From: Streptomyces sp. MUM 2J
Lineage (GTDB): Bacteria; Actinomycetota; Actinomycetes; Streptomycetales; Streptomycetaceae
Length of the DNA stretch: 64,000 nucleotides
NCBI RefSeq assembly: GCF_022414535.1
Contig: NZ_JADWYM010000021.1
Coordinates: 57,761-121,760 of the forward strand
Direction: 5' to 3'
The position numbers and the translations under genes are program-made. Shown piece after piece: positions 35,781-44,846 of this stretch. Under the pieces are notes generated by a model, which saw only the letters and a program-made list of their open reading frames with translations, ran no database searches and was not told the origin of the DNA. Position 1 is the stretch's first letter, and the number at the start of each line of letters is the position of its first letter.

Positions 35781-37124
35781 CTACGGCAGCATCGGGTAGC
35801 TGCCGGTGTCGGTGGGGGCGTGCTCGGGCAGCCACAGGACGGCGACCGCGCCCTCGGCCGGTATGTACGGGGGCGTACCCGAGGGCCGGATGTTGCGGAA
35901 GGTCAGGCGGGCTCCCAGCACCCGGGCCTGGCCGGCGGCGATGGTCAGGCCGAGCCCGTGCCCGTGTCCCGCGCGGTCGATGCTGCCGGTACGGAAGCGG
36001 CTCGGCCCGTCGGCGAGCAACTCCTCCGGGAAACCGGGTCCGTGGTCGCGGACCCGGACGACCCGGCCCTCGACGGTGACCTCGATCGGCGGCTTGCCGT
36101 GCCGGGCCGCGTTGGCCAGCAGGTTGAACAGCACGCGCTCCAGGCGGCGCGGGTCGGTGGTGACCTCCGACTCGTGCACCACCCGCACCTCGACGGCCGG
36201 GTCTCTCGCGGCGACCCGCCGCGAGACGAACTCCCCCAGCATGATGTCCTGCAGTTCCGCCCGCTCCGAGGCGCCGTCGAGGCGGGCCACCTCCAGCACG
36301 TCCTCGACGAGGGTGCGCATCGCCTTGGCCCGGTCCAGGACCAGCTCCGTCGGCCGCCCCGGCGGGAGCAGTTCCGCCGCGGTCAGCAGTCCCGTCACCG
36401 GGGTGCGCAGTTCGTGCGCGATGTCCGCGGTGACCCGGCGCTCCGCCTCCAACCGCTGCTGGAGCGCGTCGGCCATCGCGTCCACCGCGCTGGCCAGGTC
36501 GTAGGTCTCGTCCCGTACGACCCCGCCGATGGCGTCACGCACCCGCACGTCCGTCTCGCCGTTGGCGACCTGGTTGGCGGCGGCGGCCGCCTTGCTCAGC
36601 CGGCGTGAGAGCTGTCCGCCGATCAGGACCCCCAGGGCGCTGCCTCCGACGACGACCGCGATGGATCCGATGACCAGGGCCCGGTCGAGGTCGTTGAGGA
36701 TGTCGGTGCTGCGGTCGGTGATCCCGGTGTGGAGCGACAGCACGTGTCCGTCCTTGACCGGCACGGCCGCCCAGATGTCCGGGCCGCCGCCCCTGCGGTC
36801 GGAGACGAAGGTGGCCCGGCGGCCGTCCTCGACCTTCTGGCGCAGCTCCTGCGGCAGCCGCGGGTCGTCGATCTTGATGTTGGGGAAGTTGGGTCGGCCG
36901 GACAGTTCGTAGTTGCGCTGGGCGGTCTGCATGCGTTCGTCGGCGAGGTCGCGCGCGTTGTCCAGCATCGACACCCGCGCGGCGTTGTGCACGACCAAAC
37001 TGAGCACGATCGTCACCAGCGCGCCGACCAGCGCGATGGCCGCGCTGAGCTTCCATCTCAGGCCCGTGCGGATGCCCGCACGCCGTACGCGCGCCGGGAC
37101 CGGACGCCGGAAGTACCCCCGCAT
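35781..37124 (-). CDS. cseC: Cell-envelope stress sensor kinase CseC
   Basis: Membrane histidine kinase of the SigE system, which responds to cell-wall damage such as vancomycin or lysozyme treatment and phosphorylates CseB. The 447-residue protein has TM1 at about 25-46, an extracytoplasmic sensor domain of about 100 residues, TM2 at about 150-171, a HAMP domain, and the kinase core with phosphoacceptor His237 in TADIAHELRTPV. The ATPase boxes are NLLANAARHG, RDHGPGFP and GHGLGL. It starts 17 bases after cseB. The 281 bases to the convergent MFS gene hold no clear gene or terminator. Confidence 0.95.
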   Translation of the reverse strand: MRGYFRRPVPARVRRAGIRTGLRWKLSAAIALVGALVTIVLSLVVHNAARVSMLDNARDLADERMQTAQRNYELSGRPNFPNIKIDDPRLPQELRQKVEDGRRATFVSDRRGGGPDIWAAVPVKDGHVLSLHTGITDRSTDILNDLDRALVIGSIAVVVGGSALGVLIGGQLSRRLSKAAAAANQVANGETDVRVRDAIGGVVRDETYDLASAVDAMADALQQRLEAERRVTADIAHELRTPVTGLLTAAELLPPGRPTELVLDRAKAMRTLVEDVLEVARLDGASERAELQDIMLGEFVSRRVAARDPAVEVRVVHESEVTTDPRRLERVLFNLLANAARHGKPPIEVTVEGRVVRVRDHGPGFPEELLADGPSRFRTGSIDRAGHGHGLGLTIAAGQARVLGARLTFRNIRPSGTPPYIPAEGAVAVLWLPEHAPTDTGSYPMLP

Positions 37125-37141
37125 GTCGCCGCCCGCCCCGC

Positions 37142-37846
37142 TCAGGCCCTGAGCTTGTAGCCGAAGCCGCGGACCGTCTCGATGCGGTCCTGGCCGATCT
37201 TGGTGCGCAGCCGCTGCACATGGACGTCGACGACACGGGTGTCCCCGCCCCAGCCGTAGTCCCACACCCGCTCCAGGAGCTTGTCGCGGGAGAGCACGGT
37301 CCCCGGCGCCGAGGAGAACTCCAGCAGCAGGCGCATCTCGGTGGGTGTCAGCGCCACCGGCTGCCCGGCGCGGCGCACCTCCATGCCGTCGGTGTCGATC
37401 TCCAGGTCTCCGAAGGCCAGCGTCCCGCTCGTGTCGGCGGAGGCCTCCTGCTCCGCGCGGTCGCCGCCACCGGCGTGGCCGAAGCGGCGCAGCACCGCGC
37501 GGATGCGGGCGACCAGGACGGCACCGTCGAACGGCTTGGTCACGTAGTCGTCGGCGCCCGCTTCCAGACCGAGGACGACGTCGATGGAGTCGGCACGCGC
37601 GGACAGCATGATCACCGGGACGGTGGACTCGTCCCGGATGCGCCGGCACAGGCTGACGCCGTCCAGACCGGGGACCATGACGTCCAGCAGGGCGATGTCG
37701 GGGCGGTTCGCCCGGAACGCCTCCAGACCGGACAAGCCGTCGGGCATGGCGGTCACCGCGAAGCCGTCCCGCTCCAGGGCGAGCTGTGTGGCCTCGCGGA
37801 TGACATCGTCGTCCTCGACGAACAGGACGTGGGTCTGCTCTGCCAT
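37142..37846 (-). CDS. cseB: Response regulator CseB
   Basis: OmpR-type regulator of the sigE promoter. The receiver domain has the acidic residues Glu11-Asp12, phosphoacceptor Asp55 in LLDVMVPG, and the conserved Lys in YVTKPFD. The winged-helix DNA-binding domain spans about 135-232 (LTPTEMRLLLEF, RVVDVHVQRLRTKIG, VRGFGYKL). Tandem direct repeats near the sigE promoter (39320-39337) are its likely target. A 160-base gap separates it from cseA; this contains a repeated GCCGTGCCTGTGC. Confidence 0.96.
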   Translation of the reverse strand: MAEQTHVLFVEDDDVIREATQLALERDGFAVTAMPDGLSGLEAFRANRPDIALLDVMVPGLDGVSLCRRIRDESTVPVIMLSARADSIDVVLGLEAGADDYVTKPFDGAVLVARIRAVLRRFGHAGGGDRAEQEASADTSGTLAFGDLEIDTDGMEVRRAGQPVALTPTEMRLLLEFSSAPGTVLSRDKLLERVWDYGWGGDTRVVDVHVQRLRTKIGQDRIETVRGFGYKLRA

Positions 37847-38006
37847 CCGATGCTCTCAGTTCTCGTGTCGGTCTCGTGCGGGCCGTGCCTGTGCTCTGCC
37901 TCTGCCGTGCCTGTGCGTCTCCGCGCCGGCGCCTGTCCGTGTGCTGCCCTCACTCGTACATCGGATCGAGCGGCCCGTTCGGTTCACACGGACGGGAAAG
38001 AAGTCG

Positions 38007-38669
38007 TCAGCCGCTCTCGGGCGCCGCCGCCCCGCCCGAGCCGACGGCCGTGCTGTACTCCGTGCGATGCAGGTCCCGCTGCACGAAGCGCCCGGCGATC
38101 CAGGAGTACGTGATCACGACCTCGCCGGACGGGCTGGAGACCGGGTCGTCCTTCTCGTACACCTGCTTGGTCACCACCAGGTCGCCGCGGTCGATCTCCG
38201 CGTAGACCGGGGACTCCTCGGCCGCGAACACGTTCGCGTAGGCGCCGTCCTGCTCGTGGTACACGTAGGATCCGACGCCCACGGCGTCTCCGCAGGTCAG
38301 CACATTGACCACGACGTCCTCGGCCGATCCGCCGGTCAGGTCGCCGTACGACACGTCCACCGGGTACTCGTCGCCGACGCAGGGCTGGAGGTCCTGTTTG
38401 ACCGAGGGCGACACCTGCGGGTCCTCTTTGACGAGCAGCACCGGATCCACCCGCGGCCGGCCGGCCGACGGCTCGGGCGACGGGTCGGGTGACCGCGTGG
38501 ACGCCGCGCCCACGACCGAGTCGGCGTGTGCGGGGCCCTCGTCCCGTGCACCGGTCCCGCCGGTGGAGCAGGCGGACACCAAAAGGGCGACGGCGGCGAG
38601 CGCGGCCACCGCCGCGATCGCCGCCTGGAAGGTCCGGGCCGTGGGCCCCGCGCCGGTCAGGCCGCGCAA
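38007..38669 (-). CDS. cseA: Lipoprotein CseA, negative modulator of the SigE system
   Basis: A 220-residue predicted lipoprotein. The N-terminal hydrophobic segment (14-33) ends in the lipobox LVSAC with lipidated Cys34, so the mature protein is on the outer face of the membrane. A Ser/Pro-rich linker leads to a globular part (about 70-205). In S. coelicolor CseA lies between sigE and cseB and its loss raises sigE expression. Its start overlaps sigE by 13 bases. No catalytic motif is visible. Confidence 0.92.
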   Translation of the reverse strand: MRGLTGAGPTARTFQAAIAAVAALAAVALLVSACSTGGTGARDEGPAHADSVVGAASTRSPDPSPEPSAGRPRVDPVLLVKEDPQVSPSVKQDLQPCVGDEYPVDVSYGDLTGGSAEDVVVNVLTCGDAVGVGSYVYHEQDGAYANVFAAEESPVYAEIDRGDLVVTKQVYEKDDPVSSPSGEVVITYSWIAGRFVQRDLHRTEYSTAVGSGGAAAPESG

Positions 38670-39196
38670 CGCTCCTGCTCCTCACGCTCCAGCGCGCGTG
38701 CGTCCAGATCACGCGCCTGCAGCTCCTCGCGGAGCCGGGCGAGCGCTCGGTGCAGCGTGCTCTTGACCGTTCCGGCCGACATGCCGAGGGCCGCGGCCGT
38801 CTCCTCCGTGGACATCTGCTCCCAGTGTCGCAGCACGACCACACTGCGCTGCTTCGGGGCGAGCACCTTCATGACGTCCATCAGCAGGGCGCGGTCGGCG
38901 TGCTGCTCGGTGGCGTCGTCGACACAGGCGTCCGGGAGCTGCTCGGTGGGCACTTCCTCCAGCTTGCGTGCCCGCCACCACTCCGTCCGCGTGTTGATCA
39001 TCACCCGGCGCAGGTAGGCGTCCGCGAGCCGCTTGTCGGCGATGCCGTCCCAGCGGTTGTACGTCCGCACCAGGGCGGTCTGCAGCAGATCCTGGGCGTC
39101 GACCGGGTCCGGGACCAGCCGGCGGGCGCTGCGCAGCAGTGCGTCCTGCCGGGTGCGGACGTACTCCTCGAACTCGAGCACCTCTCCCTGCGCCAT
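38657..39196 (-). CDS. sigE: ECF sigma factor SigE
   Basis: Extracytoplasmic-function sigma factor that directs the cell-envelope stress regulon. It is 179 residues with region 2 (EYVRTRQDALLRSARRLV, DAQDLLQTALVRTY, RLADAYLRRVMINTRTEWWR, as separate blocks) and region 4 (LAPKQRSVVVLRHWEQMSTEETAAALGM and TVKSTLHRAL). It has no anti-sigma partner gene; activity is set by transcription through CseB/CseC. The ATG at 39196 has a GGAGG site nine bases upstream; a TTG two codons earlier is possible. Confidence 0.97.
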   Translation of the reverse strand: MAQGEVLEFEEYVRTRQDALLRSARRLVPDPVDAQDLLQTALVRTYNRWDGIADKRLADAYLRRVMINTRTEWWRARKLEEVPTEQLPDACVDDATEQHADRALLMDVMKVLAPKQRSVVVLRHWEQMSTEETAAALGMSAGTVKSTLHRALARLREELQARDLDARALEREEQERCAA

Positions 39197-39307
39197 GACC
39201 AACCGCCTCCGATTCCCCGCTTTTTCCCCGTTTCCCGACGAACCTGCCGTCGCCGGGATTCACTGCCTGTGGTCTGTAGCCCTCCCGGTCTCCCGGGTGC
39301 GCAATCG

Positions 39308-39337
39308 AAGCTACGGAGGCGTTGTCACGACGTTGTC
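39308..39337 (-). promoter_or_regulatory. Candidate sigE promoter with CseB direct repeat
   Basis: Reading leftward, GACAACG occurs twice with an 11-base period (39337-39331 and 39326-39320). Six bases further is TAGCTT (39313-39308), a plausible -10. OmpR-type regulators such as CseB bind tandem direct repeats of about one helical turn, typically over the -35 region. This would give a 5' leader of about 105 bases. Confidence 0.5.
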
Positions 39338-39448
39338 CGAGGAAGCGCGCGGCTAGCACTCGGCTGTCCGTCGGTTGTGTAACGGAGGGAGGAAGCGGGC
39401 ATACGGGCAGGTCGTTCGGTGGTGCTGTGGGGGTGTTGTACCGGTAGG

Positions 39449-40390
39449 TCAGGTCAGCGGCAGCCGATACAGGCCGCCCGGCAGGGGCTCCACCAGGCCG
39501 TCCGCGACGAGACCGTCCAGGGCACGGGCGCGTTGCACCGGTTCGTGCCAGACGCGGTCGAGGTCGGCCTGCGGAACGGGCACGTGCGCCTCGCGCAGCA
39601 CGGCGAGCAGCTTGCCGCGGACCTGCCGGTCCGTACCGGCGTACGTCTGACCGCGCCGCGGCGGGCCGTCGTGCTCCGGTTTGCCCGCCTGCCGCCACGC
39701 GCACTGCGACGCGATCGGGCAGCGGTGGCAGCTCTCGTTCTTCGCCGTGCACACCAGCGCCCCGAGTTCCATCGACGCGGCGGCCCAGCGGGCCGCGGTC
39801 CGCTCGTCCTGCGGCAGCAGGGCGCGGGCCAGCCTGCGCTCGGCCGCGGTGGTGGCGTTCGGCGGGAACTGCACGCCGGTGACCGCGCGGGCGAAGACCC
39901 GGCGGACGTTGGTGTCCAGCACCGCGTGCCGCTGCCCGTGGGCGAAGGACGCCACCGCCGCAGCGGTGTACTCACCGATGCCGGGCAGCGCGAGGAGCTG
40001 GGCGTGGCCGGACGGCACGTCCCCGCCGTGCCGTTCCGTTATGGCCACCGCGGCGCCGTGCAGCCGCAGGGCACGGCGTGGATAGCCGAGCCGGCCCCAG
40101 GCGCGCACCGCCTCGCCGGGCGCCTCCCCGGCCAGGTCTGCCGGACGGGGCCAGCGGGCCAGCCACTGTTCGTAGACCGGCAGGACGCGGTTGACCGGGG
40201 TCTGCTGGAGCATGAACTCGCTGACCATCACACCCCAGGCGCCCGCTTCCGGGCGCCGCCAGGGCAGATCGCGCGCGTGCTCGTCGAACCAGGCGATGAC
40301 GGGGGAGTGGAGGGGCTCGCCGAGGACGCCTTCGGAGTCGGAGCCGGCGGGGCCGCTGGTGCTGTGCGGGAGCTTCGTGGGCGCAGTCAT
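39449..40390 (-). CDS. mutY: A/G-specific adenine glycosylase MutY
   Basis: Base-excision repair enzyme that removes adenine mispaired with 8-oxoguanine. The 313-residue protein has catalytic Glu58 in MVSEFMLQQTPV, the helix-hairpin-helix LPGIGEYTAAAV, catalytic Asp159 in VLDTNVRRV, and the [4Fe-4S] cluster motif Cys214-x6-Cys221-x2-Cys224-x5-Cys230. It lacks the usual C-terminal NUDIX-like domain; instead there is a short winged-helix-like tail (TDRQVRGKLLAVLREAHVPV). The ATG at 40390 follows GGAGGCGCC; the upstream open frame is non-coding. Confidence 0.94.
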   Translation of the reverse strand: MTAPTKLPHSTSGPAGSDSEGVLGEPLHSPVIAWFDEHARDLPWRRPEAGAWGVMVSEFMLQQTPVNRVLPVYEQWLARWPRPADLAGEAPGEAVRAWGRLGYPRRALRLHGAAVAITERHGGDVPSGHAQLLALPGIGEYTAAAVASFAHGQRHAVLDTNVRRVFARAVTGVQFPPNATTAAERRLARALLPQDERTAARWAAASMELGALVCTAKNESCHRCPIASQCAWRQAGKPEHDGPPRRGQTYAGTDRQVRGKLLAVLREAHVPVPQADLDRVWHEPVQRARALDGLVADGLVEPLPGGLYRLPLT

Positions 40391-41083
40391 GGCGCCTCCG
40401 ATCCTGCCATGCGGGCACGCGCGCGCGTGCGCACCGACGACAGGGCGGGGTGGCGCGGGGTGCGCCGGGGGCGCGCGATATGCCTCGGCGCGCGGCGGAG
40501 CCGGGTTCCTGGCGTGCGGGACCGGCGGGTGCGCGGGGCGTGTGGAGCGCTGAAGGGATGCTGTACGGGCGTGTGGAGCGCTGGAGTGCGGGTTGTGCGG
40601 ACGTGGAGTGCGCGGGGCGTGTGAAGCGTCGACGGGCGCGTGCACGGGGCGGGTACGCCGGCTGCCGTGGCGCCGGGCAGCCGGTCCGGGCGCTCCAGCC
40701 ATGGCCAGAGGTGCAAGGGGCGCGATCGCGAAGGCGTGGGGTGGAAGCGGGACGGGCGCCACGCGCGTTCGGTGACGAGCGGTGGCGCCTGGGGGCGGGG
40801 CAGGTCCCTGCCGTGTCGCGGCCGGACGCCGCACCGACACCCGGCTGTCATGCGCGGTGCCGGTGCCGACCAGTGGAGTCGGGGTGCCGCCCGTTGTCAC
40901 CGGGGCCGGGGTTCTGGGGAGGGAGGGGCCGTCGTCCGGTCGCGACCGGCGAGCACCCGCTGCCCCCGTGACACAAATCGACGGTCCGCAGGCACACTTC
41001 CGGAATGATGATCCGGAAAAGTTTGTGACGTTGCGCGGCGGGTGAGGCGGGCGCGAGCGACGATCTCTCGTACAGTTTGCGCC
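40391..41083. other. Intergenic region upstream of mutY, no gene seen
   Basis: 693 bases separate the divergent mutY and surface-protein starts. Several frames are open but overlap one another and have no conserved features. Imperfect copies of GGCGTGTGGAGCGCTG occur at 40537-40552 and 40568-40583, with a degenerate third near 40615. TACAGT (41071-41076) lies seven bases before the rightward GTG start. Confidence 0.55.
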
Positions 41084-41875
41084 GTGGGATCTTTGCGCAA
41101 TCCGGTCGGGCCGCTTCCCTCCTCCATCTACTGGCGTCGGAGGGCCGTACTGCTGTCCGTGCTGGCGCTGTTGGCGCTGCTGGTCGCCTGGAGCATGATC
41201 TCCGGTGGCGGGGGCGGCAGGAACAACGCGGACGGGGCCAACGGCAAGAATCCCGCGCCGTCGATCACGCCCGGGCCGTCCGGTTCCGGACCCGCGATCA
41301 GCGAACACCCCGGAGGACGTGACGAGTCGGGCGGCGGGGGCAGCGGCGGATCCGGTTCCGGCGACTCCGGCGGTTCCGGCGACTCGGCCGGGGGCGGATC
41401 GGACGACGGCGCCAACGGCAGCGGCAGCGGCGGGGACGGCACGGGTACGACCCTCCCGGCGGGCTCCACCCTTCCCAACTGCACGGCGAGCGCAGTGACG
41501 TTGACGCTGAGCAGCGTCCGCAACACGTACAGCCCGGACCAGACGCCGACCTTCCGGATCACCGCCAGGAACTCCTCCGGCAGCGACTGCAAGGTCGATC
41601 TCGGTCCGCGCGGAGCGGTGGTGACGGTCACTCAGGCGGGCAGCGCCGACGCCTACTGGTCGTCGGACGACTGCCCGAAGGGCGCGAGCAGCCTGCTGTA
41701 CCGGGTCCCCGCCAACAGCAGCGTCACCTCCACCGTGAAGTGGGACCGCAGGCCGAGCGCACCCGAGTGCGGGACGCCTCCAGCGGGTTCGGCCAAGCCG
41801 GGCACCTACCTGGTGGAGGCGAAGGCGCCGGGGTACGCCAAGGCGCAGACGTCGTTCGTGCTCTCGGCGGACTGA
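41084..41875 (+). CDS. Membrane-anchored Gly/Ser-rich surface protein
   Basis: A 263-residue protein not recognised beyond its architecture. A short cytoplasmic start is followed by one membrane helix (about 23-40), a Gly/Ser/Asp-rich linker of about 80 residues, and a C-terminal globular domain (about 130-263). The domain has a beta-sandwich-like pattern and four cysteines (NCTASAV, SDCKVDL, DDCPKG, PECGTP) that could form two disulfides outside the cell. The GTG at 41084 was preferred to one at 41042 because TACAGT is seven bases upstream and the hydrophobic helix is then near the N-terminus. Confidence 0.75.
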   Translation: MGSLRNPVGPLPSSIYWRRRAVLLSVLALLALLVAWSMISGGGGGRNNADGANGKNPAPSITPGPSGSGPAISEHPGGRDESGGGGSGGSGSGDSGGSGDSAGGGSDDGANGSGSGGDGTGTTLPAGSTLPNCTASAVTLTLSSVRNTYSPDQTPTFRITARNSSGSDCKVDLGPRGAVVTVTQAGSADAYWSSDDCPKGASSLLYRVPANSSVTSTVKWDRRPSAPECGTPPAGSAKPGTYLVEAKAPGYAKAQTSFVLSAD

Positions 41876-41876
41876 C

Positions 41877-41918
41877 CGGCCCGGTGCCGCGGCGCCCCTG
41901 CGCGGCGGTGCCGGGCCG
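41877..41918. terminator. Hairpin between convergent surface-protein and disA genes
   Basis: CGGCCCGG (41877-41884) pairs with CCGGGCCG (41911-41918), and GCCGCG (41886-41891) pairs with CGCGGC (41901-41906) inside it. It begins two bases after the stop codon. The rest of 41876-42229 (354 bases) before the disA stop holds no gene that I can support. Confidence 0.55.
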
Positions 41919-42229
41919 TACGGCCGAGCCCGCCGCGGGCGGCGCGAATGCCCGCCGGGGGCACACCCCGCACCCGCCCCGGGCCCGACTCCGCTGGGCG
42001 CCGGCCCAGGGGCGTCGGCCTCCGGGACCTGTCGCGAGAGGGGCGCCCGCCGCCCGACGCGCCCCGCGCGCTCCCCCACTGCCCCAAAGGCATGGGAGGT
42101 GCGCCGGCTCTCCCTGCCGTCCGAAGGCCCCAGCCGCCCGGCACGGGGACGTTCGGGCGCCACGCCGAGGGCGCGGACCGGGCACCGCGCGGCCGCCCGT
42201 CGGGCGGTGCCGCGCTTTCGCACCGGGCT

Positions 42230-43354
42230 CTAGACGTACCGTTCCAGGATCGACGACTCCGCCAGCCGGGACAGGCCCTCCCGGACGCTGCGTGCCCGCG
42301 CCTCGCCCACGCCGTCCACCGTCTGGAGGTCGTCGACGCTGGCGGCCAGCAACTTCTGCAGGCCGCCGAAGTGCTCGACCAGGCGGTCGATGATGGCGCC
42401 GGGCAGACGCGGGACCTTGGCGAGGAGCCGGAAACCGCGCGGGGAGACCGCCGAGTCGAGTGCCTCGGGGGAGCCGGTGTAGCCCAGGGCGCGGGCCACC
42501 GTGGGCAGTTCCAGCAGCTCGGCGTGGGTCAGCGCGTCGAGTTCGGCGAGCGCCTCGTCGACGGTGCGGGAACGCTTGGCGGTGGGCTCGGGGACGTAGT
42601 CCCGCACGACCAGCTCGCGCTCGGGCTCCACCCCGGCGATGAGCTCGTCCAGCTGGAGGGCGAGCAGGCGGCCGTCGGTGCCCAGCTCCACCACGTACTC
42701 GGCGATCTCGGTGGCGATGCGGCGCACCATCTCCAGCCGCTGAGCTACCGCGGAGACGTCCCGGACCGTCACCAGGTCCTCGATCTCCAGAGCGGACAGC
42801 GTGCCCGCGACCTCGTCGAGGCGCAGCTTGTAGCGCTCCAGCGTGGCCAGGGCCTGGTTGGCACGGGAGAGGATCGCCGCCGAGTCCTCCAGGACGCGCC
42901 GCTGGCCGTCCACGTACAGGGCGATCAGCCGCATGGACTGGGAGACGGAGACCACGGGGAAGCCGACCTGCTTGCTGACCCGGTCCGCCGTGCGGTGCCG
43001 GGTGCCGGTCTCCTCGGTGGGGATCGTCGGGTCCGGGAGCAGCTGGACCCCGGCTCGAAGGATCTTCGACAGGTCCGAGGAGAGAACGATGCCGCCGTCC
43101 AGCTTGCACAGCTCGCGCAGGCGGGTGGCGGTGAACTCGACGTCCAGTACGAAACCGCCGGTGCACATGGCCTCGACCGTCTTGTCGGAGCCGAGCACGA
43201 TCAGGCCGCCGGTGTTGCCGCGGAGGACGCGCTCCAGGCCGTCACGCAGGGGGGTGCCGGGTGCCACGGCACTCAGCGAGGCGCGCATCAGGCCATCGGA
43301 ACCGGCACTCCCACCGGACTTTCCGGGAGCTGCTGCCCGGTCGTTGGCTGCCAC
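42230..43354 (-). CDS. disA: DNA integrity scanning protein / diadenylate cyclase DisA
   Basis: Makes the second messenger c-di-AMP from two ATP and scans DNA for branched structures. The 374-residue protein has the N-terminal DAC domain with the DGA-type motif as LDGG (85-88) and TRHR (118-121), a helical linker, and a C-terminal helix-hairpin-helix domain (about 310-360: LQTVDGVGEARARSVREGL). The GTG at 43354 has a GGAGGAG site. It begins 82 bases after radA on the same strand; in Bacillus RadA is known to inhibit DisA. Confidence 0.96.
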   Translation of the reverse strand: MAANDRAAAPGKSGGSAGSDGLMRASLSAVAPGTPLRDGLERVLRGNTGGLIVLGSDKTVEAMCTGGFVLDVEFTATRLRELCKLDGGIVLSSDLSKILRAGVQLLPDPTIPTEETGTRHRTADRVSKQVGFPVVSVSQSMRLIALYVDGQRRVLEDSAAILSRANQALATLERYKLRLDEVAGTLSALEIEDLVTVRDVSAVAQRLEMVRRIATEIAEYVVELGTDGRLLALQLDELIAGVEPERELVVRDYVPEPTAKRSRTVDEALAELDALTHAELLELPTVARALGYTGSPEALDSAVSPRGFRLLAKVPRLPGAIIDRLVEHFGGLQKLLAASVDDLQTVDGVGEARARSVREGLSRLAESSILERYV

Positions 43355-43436
43355 TGCACTCCTCCGGTCGCAGGTTCTTGAGGCGCTCCCGTTCCGTGCA
43401 CTCGGTTCGTACGGACGGGCGAGACCAGGGCAAAGT

Positions 43437-44846
43437 CTACCGGCGCTCCTCCGCCTCCTGTGGGGCCTCTCGTCGACGCGAGCGCGGAAGGACCCGCAGC
43501 GCGTCCCCCACGTCGGCGACTTCCAGTACCTTCATGCCGGCCGGAACCCTGCCGGGATCGCCCGGTACGAGCGCGTGCGTGAAGCCCAGGCGGTGGGCCT
43601 CCGCGAGCCGCCGCTGCACGCCCGTGACCCGCCGGACCTCGCCCGCCAGGCCCACTTCGCCGATCGCGACGAGGTTCTTCGGCAGCGGGGTGTCGCTGGC
43701 GGCCGACGCGAGCGCGAGGGCGACGGCGAGGTCGGCGGCGGGCTCGGAGAGCTTCACTCCGCCGACCGTCGCGGAGTAGATGTCCCTCTTGCCCAGGCTG
43801 CTGATGCGTCCGCGCTGTTCGAGCACGGCCAGCATCATCGACACCCGGGACGTCTCCAGGCCGGAGGTGGTGCGGCGGGGGGAGGGGATCTGCGAGTCGA
43901 CGGTGAGCGCCTGGACCTCGGCCACCAGTGGGCGGCGGCCCTCCAGGGTCACCGTCAGGCAGGTCCCCGGGACCGGTTCGTCACGTCGCGTCAGGAAGAG
44001 CCCGCTCGGGTCCGCAAGTCCCGTGATGCCCTCGTCGTGCAGTTCGAAGCAGCCGACCTCGTCGGTGGCGCCGTAACGGTTCTTGACGCCCCGTACGAGA
44101 CGCAGCCGCGCGTGTCGGTCGCCCTCGAAGTGCAGGACGACGTCCACCAGGTGCTCCAGCAGCCGCGGACCCGCGATCGCGCCGTCCTTCGTGACGTGGC
44201 CCACCAGGAGCGTGGACATGCCGCGTTCCTTGGAGGCGCGGATCAGGGCGCCCGCGACCTCCCGTACCTGGGCCATGCCGCCGGGGGCGCCGTCGATCTC
44301 CGGGGAGGCCACCGTCTGCACGGAGTCGAGGACGAGCAGGGAAGGCTTCACCGCGTCCAGGTGGCCCAGCACGGCGGCCAGGTCGGTCTCCGCGGCGAGG
44401 TAGAGGTGATCGTCCAGGGCGCCGATGCGGTCGGCGCGCAGCCGCACCTGGCTCGCCGACTCCTCGCCCGTCACGTACAGCGTCCGGTGCTCGTCGCTGG
44501 CGGCCTTGGCCGCCACGTCCAGCAGGAGGGTGGACTTGCCGACGCCGGGTTCGCCCGCGAGCAGCACGACGGCGCCGGGGACGAGGCCGCCGCCGAGGAC
44601 CCGGTCCAGCTCGGCCACGCCGGTGGAGCGGGCCGTGGCCTGACGGCCGTCGACCTGGCCGATGGGGAGGGCGGAACTGGTGACGCGGCCCGGCGCCGTC
44701 GTCCGGACCGCCGGCGTGCCGTACTCCTCGACGGTGCCCCAGGCCTGGCACTCGGGGCAGCGGCCGAGCCACTTCGCCGTCTGCCAGCCGCACTCCGTGC
44801 AGCGATAGGAGGGGCGGTCCTTGGTGGTCCTGGTGCGGGCAGCCAT
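43437..44846 (-). CDS. radA: DNA repair protein RadA
   Basis: RecA-like ATPase that promotes branch migration in recombination. The 469-residue protein has an N-terminal zinc finger (Cys16, Cys19, Cys30, Cys33), Walker A GEPGVGKS (98-105), the RadA-specific KNRYG motif (255-259), and a C-terminal Lon-protease-like domain (VGGVKLSEPAADLAVALALASA). The ATG at 44846 starts the conserved MAxRTKxxYxCxECG-type sequence; the frame stays open upstream to 45245, but that part is Arg/Pro-rich shadow sequence. Probably co-transcribed with disA. Confidence 0.96.
   Translation of the reverse strand: MAARTRTTKDRPSYRCTECGWQTAKWLGRCPECQAWGTVEEYGTPAVRTTAPGRVTSSALPIGQVDGRQATARSTGVAELDRVLGGGLVPGAVVLLAGEPGVGKSTLLLDVAAKAASDEHRTLYVTGEESASQVRLRADRIGALDDHLYLAAETDLAAVLGHLDAVKPSLLVLDSVQTVASPEIDGAPGGMAQVREVAGALIRASKERGMSTLLVGHVTKDGAIAGPRLLEHLVDVVLHFEGDRHARLRLVRGVKNRYGATDEVGCFELHDEGITGLADPSGLFLTRRDEPVPGTCLTVTLEGRRPLVAEVQALTVDSQIPSPRRTTSGLETSRVSMMLAVLEQRGRISSLGKRDIYSATVGGVKLSEPAADLAVALALASAASDTPLPKNLVAIGEVGLAGEVRRVTGVQRRLAEAHRLGFTHALVPGDPGRVPAGMKVLEVADVGDALRVLPRSRRREAPQEAEERR

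Noticed and set aside
40391..41041. Open frames in the mutY upstream region
   Set aside because: Composition follows general GC bias and no domain, signal peptide or start signal is convincing.
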